Positions 9,407-15,138 of a stretch of 35,234 nt of DNA are shown one piece after another. Origin of the DNA: JANNAT01 sp031422555 (GTDB lineage: Bacteria; Pseudomonadota; Alphaproteobacteria; Rhodobacterales; Rhodobacteraceae); NCBI GenBank assembly GCA_031422555.1, contig JANPLZ010000116.1, forward strand, positions 1 to 35,234, read 5' to 3'. How positions within the stretch are numbered: the first letter of the stretch is position 1; the number at the start of each line of letters is the position of its first letter. The position numbers were made by a program, and so were the translations under genes. The notes under the pieces were generated by a model. It was not told the origin of the DNA, made no database searches, and saw only the letters and a program-made list of their open reading frames with translations.

Positions 9407-9919
9407 TTAAGGCGTCCTCGCCGCCCTGCCGACCAACGCCAGCGGATCGCTGCCATCGCCATCGTCTTCGGCTGCCTTTTCCGCGTCATACACATCGCGG
9501 CGGAACAATTTGAAACGGTTGGTGAAACCGGCAAACGCCGCCTCGGACCCGCCGGCCAGATCATCCGCGCCAAAACCCATCTTGGCACGCACATTGGCGG
9601 GCAAGACGACCCGCCCGTCGGGTTCAATTTCCACCATCACCGACCGGCTGATCAGATCACGCTCGGCGCGGTCACGCTCGGGTGAGCCCAACTCCATCGC
9701 TTCGATCTTGGCTGCCAGCAAATCGGCGCCAACTTTGGAGTAACACTCGACAAAGCTGCGATTGCGACCGCCGTAGACCATGTAAACCTTGGGGCGCGCA
9801 TCGGCATCGGTCGGACCAGCCTCGGCTTCCAGAATACGGCGAAAGGCTGCGGGGATAGACACCCGCGCCTTGCTGTCTATCTTTTGATAGACCTCGCCTC
9901 TGAACGCCTCGGTCACCAT
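9407..9919 (-). CDS. mraZ: transcriptional regulator MraZ
   Basis: MraZ is the AbrB/SpoVT-fold DNA-binding protein that opens the dcw cluster and represses it in E. coli. The 170-residue product has the two expected tandem swapped-hairpin repeats, around DSKARVSIPAAFR (about 16-28) and PDGRVVLPANVR (about 104-115). The start at 9919 (MVTEAFRGE) is preceded at 11 bases by AAAGGAG (9937-9931). The longer in-frame reading to 10285 runs through the UpsM-like leader and does not look like protein. TGGG repeats at 10-nt period occur twice upstream and are candidate self-binding sites. Confidence 0.95.
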   Translation of the reverse strand: MVTEAFRGEVYQKIDSKARVSIPAAFRRILEAEAGPTDADARPKVYMVYGGRNRSFVECYSKVGADLLAAKIEAMELGSPERDRAERDLISRSVMVEIEPDGRVVLPANVRAKMGFGADDLAGGSEAAFAGFTNRFKLFRRDVYDAEKAAEDDGDGSDPLALVGRAARTP

Positions 9920-9936
9920 CGGCCTTTCGACTCCTT

Positions 9937-9961
9937 TGGGTCTGCGTGGGCCCGAATGGGG
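9937..9961 (+). promoter_or_regulatory. three TGGG repeats at 10-nt period next to the mraZ start (candidate MraZ boxes)
   Basis: TGGGT, TGGGC and TGGGG begin at 9937, 9947 and 9957 on the plus strand, each separated by five bases. This matches the TGGGN-N5 pattern described for E. coli MraZ operators. The set ends next to the mraZ ribosome binding site, so it could act on DNA or, as CCCA repeats in the leader, on RNA. Assignment to MraZ is inference from pattern and location. Confidence 0.5.
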
Positions 9962-9964
9962 CCG

Positions 9965-10012
9965 CCAGAAAATAAAATGGCGGATCGAGCTGCTGCCACT
10001 GCTCGATCCGCC
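9965..10012 (-). terminator. intrinsic terminator in the mraZ leader (UpsM 3' end)
   Basis: GGCGGATCGAGC and GCTCGATCCGCC form a perfect 12-bp stem (10012-10001 with 9990-9979) around a 10-nt loop. On the minus strand it is followed immediately by ATTTTATTTTCTGG. It stands between the presumed promoter and mraZ, so most transcripts should stop before the dcw genes. It is the decisive element for the UpsM call. Confidence 0.8.
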
Positions 10013-10190
10013 TTCTGTCCCATCGCTGGGCGTCCTGCTGCGCAAACCACCTGGGGGAGATGTCTGCTCGCTTGCGCGCCGGATCTCTGTTGTCGTCTGT
10101 GATAAAACCGGGTGCCTGTATGAAGCCTGTCTTTTTCGCCTTGTTCGGGGTCTTAAGCTGCCCCTGCTTTGATGTCCCGTCTTATCGCGT
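9966..10190 (-). ncRNA. upsM: UpsM-like small RNA from the mraZ 5' leader
   Basis: In Rhodobacter sphaeroides the dcw cluster is preceded by an unusually long leader. Premature termination in that leader yields the abundant sRNA UpsM, of about 200 nt as I recall. The same layout is seen here: no gene for 660 bp upstream of mraZ, and a strong intrinsic terminator 46-93 bp before its start codon. The 3' end (about 9966) is well supported by the hairpin and U-tract. The 5' end is a guess from the expected size and from the TGGG repeat block just upstream. A TATAAT at 10320-10315 would give a longer RNA. Confidence 0.55.
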
Positions 10191-10195
10191 AAGAA

Positions 10196-10240
10196 AGGGA
10201 TGCCATGGGTTTGCATGGGAAGCAATGGAAATTTTTGGGA
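10196..10240 (+). promoter_or_regulatory. five-step TGGG-type repeat at 10-nt period (candidate MraZ operator at the dcw promoter)
   Basis: On the plus strand AGGGA, TGGGT, TGGGA, TGGAA and TGGGA begin at 10196, 10206, 10216, 10226 and 10236, in exact 10-nt register. The three TGGG units fit the TGGGN-N5 MraZ box and the other two deviate by one base. The block lies about 280-320 bp before mraZ, where the leader promoter is expected. No convincing sigma-70 hexamers were found inside it. Confidence 0.5.
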
Positions 10241-10270
10241 CAAGCCGGTGCATATGTTGTGATGCACGCT

Positions 10271-10286
10271 GCCGCAACGCAGCATC
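10271..10286. promoter_or_regulatory. degenerate PhaR-type palindrome in the mraZ upstream region
   Basis: The 16-mer GCCGCAACGCAGCATC at 10271-10286 is identical to 15072-15087 in the pyc promoter. Its core CCGCAACGCAG differs by one base from the CTGCAACGCAG operator upstream of phaP. The site lies upstream of the TGGG block. PhaR binding here is speculative. Confidence 0.3.
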
Positions 10287-10304
10287 TTGTGGTGAATCGT
10301 CCGT

Positions 10305-10320
10305 AAATTTGCAAATTATA
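10305..10320 (-). promoter_or_regulatory. consensus -10 (TATAAT) overlapping a 12-bp palindrome
   Basis: TATAAT on the minus strand (10320-10315) overlaps the perfect palindrome AATTTGCAAATT (10306-10317). It is the best -10 match upstream of mraZ, but the corresponding -35 (GCGGTC at 17 bp) is poor. It could be an activator-dependent or secondary promoter for the leader RNA. Confidence 0.3.
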
Positions 10321-10583
10321 GCGGATCACGCCGCTGTGACCGCTAGATATAGCTTTTATGGGTCAGACTTGGGTTGGTCGCAGAAATCTTGAAAAAATCT
10401 CAAATCGTCGCGGTTCTGCACGATTGGCGGCGCAACAATCGGTAATTTTTCCACATTTTCGGGAAACATACGAAGGAAACGCCGGTTGAAACGGCAATTT
10501 CCCATAAAAACCCATAAGTGATTCGGCGCATCCATCGCCGCCGCAGGCTGGCCGCACCGCAGGCCAATCGCGCTTTACCTGCC

Positions 10584-11657
10584 TCAGGCCATCCCGCCTT
10601 CAATCAAGCGCGCCGCCAGAACGGCATAGGCCTGCGCCGCAGGACCATCGCCCGCCGCGATTGGCGTGCCCGCATCGCCCGCTATCCGCACTGACAGATC
10701 AAGGGGCAATTCGCCCAAAAATGGCAAGTCTTGCTTGCGCGCCTCGGCAGCCACGCCGCCATGGCCAAACAAATGCGCCTCGTGGCCGCACTTGGGGCAG
10801 ATGTAGGTCGACATGTTTTCGATCAGCCCCAGCACCGGCGTTTTCAGCTTTTGAAACATGTCCAGCGCTTTGCGGGCGTCCAGCAAGGCCACGTCTTGCG
10901 GGGTGGAAACCACAATCGCCCCGGTCAGGTGGGTGCGTTGGCACAGCGTCAGTTGAATATCCCCGGTGCCGGGCGGCAAGTCGATGATCAGGATATCAAG
11001 ACGCCCCCAGGACACCTGCGACAGCAGTTGCTGCAACGCGCCCATGATCATCGGACCGCGCCAGATCACGGCCTCGTCTTCCTTCAGCATCAGCCCGATC
11101 GACATCATCGTCACGCCATGCGCGATCAGAGGTTCGATGATTTTGCCATCCGGGCTGGCAGGGCGTTTGGACACCCCCATCATGCGCGGCTGGCTGGGGC
11201 CATAGATATCGGCATCCAAAAGGCCAACGCGGCGGCCCTGTTTGGCCAAAGCCACCGCAAGATTTGACGCCACGGTGGATTTGCCCACCCCGCCCTTGCC
11301 CGATCCAATCGCGATAATCCGGTCTATCCCGGCAATGCGCCCCGGCCCGCCCTGATGCGGGGTTGGGTGCTGACCGATTTTCAGGCTTGGCGGCGGCGCT
11401 TTGGCCCCCGGCCCATGCGCCGTCATCACCACTTGCACCGCAGACACCCCTGGCAAGGCCCGCAAGGCCGCCTCGGCCATGGTTTGCGCCGCAGCCAGGG
11501 CGCGGGCCTGATCCGGGGTGGCGGCTTCGATGACGAATCGCACTGCACCGGCGTCAACCACCAAGGCGCGCACCAGATCATCCCCGATCAACGTGCCACC
11601 GCCCGGTGTGGCGATGCTTGCCAGAACCGCCACCACATCTTCGCGCGAAACTGTCAT
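10584..11657 (-). CDS. mrp: Mrp/ApbC/NBP35-family iron-sulfur cluster carrier ATPase
   Basis: Mrp is a cytoplasmic P-loop ATPase that carries and delivers Fe-S clusters. The 357-residue product has an N-terminal MIP18/DUF59 domain (about residues 4-80) and a linker. The deviant Walker A GSGKGGVGKST (118-128), IDLPPGTGD and the cluster-binding CPKC (about 287-290) follow. The start at 11657 (MTVSRED) replaces a 24-residue in-frame extension without similarity; AGGGAATG lies upstream. It is followed on the same strand by the long mraZ leader. A 7-bp hairpin (CCCTTTG/CAAAGGG, 11695-11711) lies in its presumed leader. Confidence 0.95.
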   Translation of the reverse strand: MTVSREDVVAVLASIATPGGGTLIGDDLVRALVVDAGAVRFVIEAATPDQARALAAAQTMAEAALRALPGVSAVQVVMTAHGPGAKAPPPSLKIGQHPTPHQGGPGRIAGIDRIIAIGSGKGGVGKSTVASNLAVALAKQGRRVGLLDADIYGPSQPRMMGVSKRPASPDGKIIEPLIAHGVTMMSIGLMLKEDEAVIWRGPMIMGALQQLLSQVSWGRLDILIIDLPPGTGDIQLTLCQRTHLTGAIVVSTPQDVALLDARKALDMFQKLKTPVLGLIENMSTYICPKCGHEAHLFGHGGVAAEARKQDLPFLGELPLDLSVRIAGDAGTPIAAGDGPAAQAYAVLAARLIEGGMA

Positions 11658-11791
11658 CTGTTCATTCCCTGCCCAAGCCTTATGCAAAGTGTTTCCCTTT
11701 GCAGCAAAGGGCAAGGTGCTGTTTACCAAACGATTAAAAATTCAGCGAAGGCCCTGTTAATTATGAATTTTTTGTGATCTCAGCTATGCGC

Positions 11792-11808
11792 ATGCTGCAT
11801 GGCAGCAT
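11792..11808. promoter_or_regulatory. perfect PhaR-type operator upstream of the DUF1127/CcsR unit
   Basis: ATGCTGC-ATG-GCAGCAT is a perfect 7-bp inverted repeat with a 3-bp centre. It has the same arms as the operator in the phaP promoter (ATGCTGC-ACT-GCAGCAT) and matches the CTGC-N3-4-GCAG site known for PhaR of Paracoccus denitrificans. It lies 136 bp upstream of mrp and 120 bp upstream of the DUF1127 gene, so either or both could be controlled. The match is seen directly; the regulator is inferred. Confidence 0.6.
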
Positions 11809-11821
11809 TGCGGACGAATAC

Positions 11822-11850
11822 GTTGTGCAGGTGCAGCATATGCCCCATGT
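11822..11850 (+). promoter_or_regulatory. possible RpoH-type heat-shock promoter of the DUF1127/CcsR unit
   Basis: GTTGTGC (11822-11828), a 14-bp gap and CCCCATGT (11843-11850) resemble the RpoH pattern CTTGAA then CCCCATNT. In R. sphaeroides the homologous DUF1127-CcsR unit is transcribed from an RpoHI/RpoHII promoter, which agrees. The -10 half is good and the -35 half is partial. Confidence 0.4.
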
Positions 11851-11928
11851 TTACGTTAACAGCAAAACCAAAGGCAAAGACATCCGGTCGGCGCCGGGAT
11901 TGCTGCAAAGAAAAGAATGAGGTTTGAG

Positions 11929-12144
11929 ATGGCATATGTAAATTCCACCCGCGCGGCTTCGGCATCGTTTGCGGATCGTTTCAGCAGCTTTTTTGCAGGC
12001 CTGAAGGCTTCGGCTGCCCAACACCGCGTCTATAACCAGACAGTGCATGAACTGCGTCAACTGTCCGACCGCGATCTGGAAGATCTGGGCATCAACCGCT
12101 CCATGATCCCGGCAATTGCCCATGAGGCGGCTTACGGTCAGTAA
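11929..12144 (+). CDS. small DUF1127 protein, CcaF1-like RNA-binding protein
   Basis: The 71-residue basic protein begins MAYVNSTR and ends in the conserved DUF1127 block ELRQLSDRDLEDLGINRSMIP (about residues 41-61). In Rhodobacter sphaeroides the DUF1127 protein CcaF1, encoded directly upstream of the CcsR sRNAs, binds RNA and affects sRNA maturation. The same gene-sRNA arrangement is seen here. The start at 11929 is chosen over an in-frame ATG at 11917 because TGAGG lies seven bases upstream and MAYVN is the usual family start. It is probably co-transcribed with the three hairpin RNAs beginning 10 bp after its stop. Confidence 0.88.
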   Translation: MAYVNSTRAASASFADRFSSFFAGLKASAAQHRVYNQTVHELRQLSDRDLEDLGINRSMIPAIAHEAAYGQ

Positions 12145-12153
12145 TTTTCGCGG

Positions 12154-12229
12154 CAAACCTTATCTCCTCCCAAGGTTTGTCTGCGGGCGCGGCGGCGCTG
12201 TTCCTCCTCCCTGGCGTCGCCGTTTTTTT
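12154..12229 (+). ncRNA. CcsR/cuckoo-type sRNA, copy 1
   Basis: Two hairpins each carry a CCTCC motif in the loop. Hairpin 1 is CAAACCTT/AAGGTTTG (12154-12161 and 12172-12179) with loop ATCTCCTCCC. Hairpin 2 is GGCGGCGC/GCGTCGCC (12191-12198 and 12214-12221) with TTCCTCCTCCC in the loop, followed by seven T (12223-12229), a complete intrinsic terminator. Exposed anti-Shine-Dalgarno CCUCC loops in paired hairpins define the CcsR RNAs of R. sphaeroides. Confidence 0.8.
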
Positions 12230-12237
12230 ATTGCATT

Positions 12238-12318
12238 CGACGGGTCAGGGTCCTCCCCCTTTGCCCGTTGAACACAAGGCGGCGGTCGATTTGTCCTCCC
12301 TTAGCGACCGCCGCTTTC
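12238..12318 (+). ncRNA. CcsR/cuckoo-type sRNA, copy 2
   Basis: Hairpin 1 pairs CGACGGG (12238-12244) with CCCGTTG (12264-12270) around GTCCTCCCC. Hairpin 2 pairs GCGGCGGTCG (12279-12288) perfectly with CGACCGCCGC (12305-12314) around TTGTCCTCCC, followed by TTTCCC. The stems differ in sequence from copies 1 and 3, but the architecture and the CCTCC loops are kept, as expected if stems covary and loops are under selection. Confidence 0.75.
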
Positions 12319-12324
12319 CCTGAT

Positions 12325-12408
12325 CGCCAACCACGGACCTCCTCCCCCGGTGTTGGCGCGCGTGGCGGCGATTGCTTTCCTCCCATTGCAATCGCCGCCG
12401 CCCTTTTT
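12325..12408 (+). ncRNA. CcsR/cuckoo-type sRNA, copy 3, with terminal intrinsic terminator
   Basis: Hairpin 1 pairs CGCCAAC (12325-12331) with GTTGGCG (12352-12358) and has ACCTCCTCCCCC in the loop. Hairpin 2 pairs GGCGGCGATTGC (12364-12375) perfectly with GCAATCGCCGCC (12388-12399), loop TTTCCTCCCATT, then CCCTTTTT. This last stem and U-tract probably end the whole DUF1127-sRNA transcript. The next 90 bp to the uvrD terminator hold only a 7-bp hairpin (ACGTTGC/GCAACGT, 12428-12447). Confidence 0.8.
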
Positions 12409-12501
12409 CCAAAATCTGTAGCCGTCGACGTTGCTGTGGCGCAACGTGGCAGTCCGGCGGGCTGGCGTGCCTGACAGGTTAAAAGCGCGTTAATTTCATT
12501 T

Positions 12502-12543
12502 TGGCAAAAATACTCCCGCGCGGAGCGCATCTTACTTTTGCCA
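12502..12543 (-). terminator. terminator downstream of uvrD
   Basis: Outer arms TGGCAAAA (12502-12509) and TTTTGCCA (12536-12543) enclose an inner CTCC/GGAG stem (12513-12516 with 12522-12525). On the minus strand the inner stem is followed by TATTTTTG. It lies 24 bp past the uvrD stop and can also serve as a backstop for the opposite strand. Confidence 0.7.
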
Positions 12544-12566
12544 GCCCTGCACCCACAGCCAGCCCG

Positions 12567-14927
12567 CTAAAACGGCACGTCATCCACTTCATGCGCGGCG
12601 GTAACCCAGCGCGCGACGATCATTTTTGATCCGGCATGATCAAATTCAATGCTTAACTTGTCGCCTTCGATGCCCATAATCTCACCATAGCCGAATTTCT
12701 GGTGAAACACCCGGTCGCCCAACACAAAGGCCGACACCGCCTGCGCGTCGATGGTCATGTTGCGAGCTTCGGTGGGTTGGCTGGTAGGGCGTTGTGCGCC
12801 GCGCTCTTGCATGCGCCGCCAACCCGGTGAGTTGTAGACATCGGCCTTTAGCGCGCGGTCTTCCAAGGCCGCGCCAAAGCCCGCCGAGGCCGCGCCATAG
12901 CCACCACCATAAAGGCTGGGCGGGGTCAGCACCTCGACATGTTTTGGGGGCAATTCGTCAATGAAGCGGCTGGGCAGCTGGCTTTGCCACTGGCCGTAGA
13001 CCCGGCGGTTCGAGGCGAAGGAAATCGTGCACAGCTCTTCGGCACGGGTGATGCCGACATAGGCAAGGCGACGTTCTTCCTCGATACCTTTCAGACCGGA
13101 TTCTTCCATGCTGCGCTGGCTGGGAAACAGCCCATCTTCCCAGCCGGGCAAAAACACCGCGGGAAATTCAAGGCCCTTGGCGGCGTGCAGCGTCATGATC
13201 GACACTTTTTCCACCGCCTCTTCGGTATCATTTTCCATGATCAGGCTGACATGTTCCAAAAAACCCTGCAGGCTGTCGAACTGTTCCAGCGCTTTGACCA
13301 GCTCTTTCAGGTTGTCCAACCGCCCCGGTGCTTCGGGGGTTTTGTCGTTCATCCACATTTCGGTATAGCCAGACTCTTCCAAGATCGTCTCTGCCAGCGC
13401 GATGTGGTTGTATTCTGCAACCCTCGACACCGCGTTCCAGCGCGCCACGCCGTCACAAAACGCCCGCAACTGCCCCGAGCCTTTGCCGCCGATGCCGCCG
13501 CGCGCCAGCAAGCTGCGCGCGCCGTCCAGCAAGGGCAACCCCGCGCCGCGCGCCTCACGTTGAATATCGCCTTGCGCCTTGTCACCCAAGCCGCGTTTGG
13601 GCAGGTTCACCACCCGTTCAAACGCCAGATCATCTTCGGGCGACACCGCCAGACGGAAATAAGCCATCGCATCGCGAATTTCCGCCCGTTCATAAAACCG
13701 CGGCCCGCCGATCACCCGGTAGGGCAGCCCAATCGTCAAAAACCGGTCTTCAAAAGCCCGCATCTGATGGCTGGCGCGCACCAAAATCGCCGCATCGTTC
13801 AAACTGACCGGGCCAATGTTGCGCCGCCCCGATTGCAACGCCTCCAGTTCCTCACCGATCCAGCGCGCCTCTTCCTCGCCGTCCCAATGGCCGATCAGCC
13901 GAACCTTTTCGCCCCCCTCGGCCGCCGTCCACAGGGTTTTGCCCAACCGCCCGGCGTTGGCCGCGATAATGCCCGAGGCCGCCGCCAGAATATGCGGGGT
14001 CGATCGGTAATTCTGTTCCAGCCGCACCACATGCGCGCCGGGGAAATCGGCCTCAAACCGCAAGATATTGCCCACTTCGGCCCCGCGCCAGCCATAGATG
14101 GATTGGTCATCATCGCCCACACAGCAGATATTGCGGTGGCTTTGTGCCAAAAGCCGCAGCCACAGATATTGCGCGACATTGGTATCTTGGTATTCATCCA
14201 CCAGAATATAGCGAAACCAACGCTGGTATTGCTCCAGCACATCGGGGTGTTTTTGAAAAATTACCACGCAATGCAGCAGCAGATCACCAAAATCGGTGGC
14301 ATTCAAAGTGCGCAGCCGGGCCTGATATTGGTCATACAATTCGGTGCCGCGATTGTTATAGGCCGATGCCTCGGACGCAGGCACGCGGTCTGGCGTCAGC
14401 GCGCGGTTTTTCCATGAATCAATCATCGAGGCCAGCATCCGCGCGGGCCAACGCTTTTCGTCGATATTTGCCGCCGAAATCAGTTGTCGCAACAGCCGCA
14501 GCTGATCATCGGTGTCCAGAATGGTGAAATTGCTTTTCAGCCCGACAAGTTCGGCATGACGACGCAGGATTTTCACCGACAGTGAATGAAACGTGCCCAT
14601 CCAAGGCATGCCTTCGGCCACTTGGCCCAGCAGCCGCCCGACCCGGTCTTTCATCTCACGCGCGGCTTTGTTGGTGAACGTCACCGACAATATTTCATTC
14701 GGCCGCGCCCGCCCCATGTGCAAAAGATGCACGATCCGCGCCGTCAGCGCTTTGGTTTTACCGGTGCCAGCCCCCGCCAACATCAAAACCGGCCCATCCA
14801 GTGCCTCAACAGCCGCGCGTTGGGCGGGGTTCAGATCGTCCAGATAGGGCACCGCCCGCGCGCCAAGCGCCCGTTGTGACAACGGCACTGCCGCCTCAAA
14901 CGCATCCGAGTCATCTGTCCAGCTCAT
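12567..14927 (-). CDS. uvrD: UvrD/PcrA-type superfamily 1A DNA helicase
   Basis: This is a 3'-5' DNA helicase for excision and mismatch repair and for clearing RecA or RNA polymerase. The 786-residue product has LNPAQRAAV, Walker A AGAGTGKT (51-58), VTFTNKAAREM, GTFHSLS, Walker B DEYQDTN (244-250), VGDDDQSIYGWRGA, LEQNYRST, and the C-terminal helicase motif TLHAAKGLEFPAVFLPGWE. The last 60 residues (GDRVFHQKFGYGEI onward) form the Tudor-like domain of PcrA/UvrD that contacts RNA polymerase. Start MSWTDDSD at 14927. It appears monocistronic. Confidence 0.95.
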   Translation of the reverse strand: MSWTDDSDAFEAAVPLSQRALGARAVPYLDDLNPAQRAAVEALDGPVLMLAGAGTGKTKALTARIVHLLHMGRARPNEILSVTFTNKAAREMKDRVGRLLGQVAEGMPWMGTFHSLSVKILRRHAELVGLKSNFTILDTDDQLRLLRQLISAANIDEKRWPARMLASMIDSWKNRALTPDRVPASEASAYNNRGTELYDQYQARLRTLNATDFGDLLLHCVVIFQKHPDVLEQYQRWFRYILVDEYQDTNVAQYLWLRLLAQSHRNICCVGDDDQSIYGWRGAEVGNILRFEADFPGAHVVRLEQNYRSTPHILAAASGIIAANAGRLGKTLWTAAEGGEKVRLIGHWDGEEEARWIGEELEALQSGRRNIGPVSLNDAAILVRASHQMRAFEDRFLTIGLPYRVIGGPRFYERAEIRDAMAYFRLAVSPEDDLAFERVVNLPKRGLGDKAQGDIQREARGAGLPLLDGARSLLARGGIGGKGSGQLRAFCDGVARWNAVSRVAEYNHIALAETILEESGYTEMWMNDKTPEAPGRLDNLKELVKALEQFDSLQGFLEHVSLIMENDTEEAVEKVSIMTLHAAKGLEFPAVFLPGWEDGLFPSQRSMEESGLKGIEEERRLAYVGITRAEELCTISFASNRRVYGQWQSQLPSRFIDELPPKHVEVLTPPSLYGGGYGAASAGFGAALEDRALKADVYNSPGWRRMQERGAQRPTSQPTEARNMTIDAQAVSAFVLGDRVFHQKFGYGEIMGIEGDKLSIEFDHAGSKMIVARWVTAAHEVDDVPF

Positions 14928-15067
14928 GGCACCAGTCTAGCGCGGGCTGCGCCAAAGGAAAAGCAGTGTTCCACTATTGTTCCGCCCGTTGGCGCTGTCA
15001 ACCGCGCAGCCGCACTATTCAACGCAAATCACGTCGCAAAACCGGCCTGTCGCAGGCATGTCGGCCC

Positions 15068-15095
15068 TTGCGCCGCAACGCAGCATCCCTAAACT
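15068..15095 (+). promoter_or_regulatory. predicted pyc promoter with a PhaR-like site in the spacer
   Basis: TTGCGC (15068-15073), a 16-bp spacer and TAAACT (15090-15095) form a moderate sigma-70 type promoter 44 bp before the pyc start. CCGCAACGCAG at 15073-15083 fills the spacer. It is one base off the PhaR operator CTGCAACGCAG found upstream of phaP. In the phaP promoter a perfect operator occupies the same position, between -35 and -10. Confidence 0.4.
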
Positions 15096-15138
15096 GCCCC
15101 GGCTGTGTGCCCGCATCCATCCCGACCCGGAGAGCCCG

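Noticed and set aside
9920..10285. N-terminal extension of MraZ to an ATG at 10285
   Set aside because: The extension translates the terminator hairpin and leader, has no MraZ similarity, and the ATG at 9919 has a good ribosome binding site.
10359..10374. Further TGGGT pair upstream of mraZ
   Set aside because: The two units are 11 bp apart and out of register with the 10-bp periodic block, so they were not counted as MraZ boxes.
12145..12410. CRISPR-like array suggested by repeated CCTCC
   Set aside because: There is no conserved repeat of 20 bp or more and no regular spacer; the repeated feature is a loop motif in hairpins with different stems, as in CcsR RNAs.
12939..14417. 492-codon open frame on the plus strand
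   Set aside because: It is antisense to uvrD and has the same artefactual composition; no family motif is visible.
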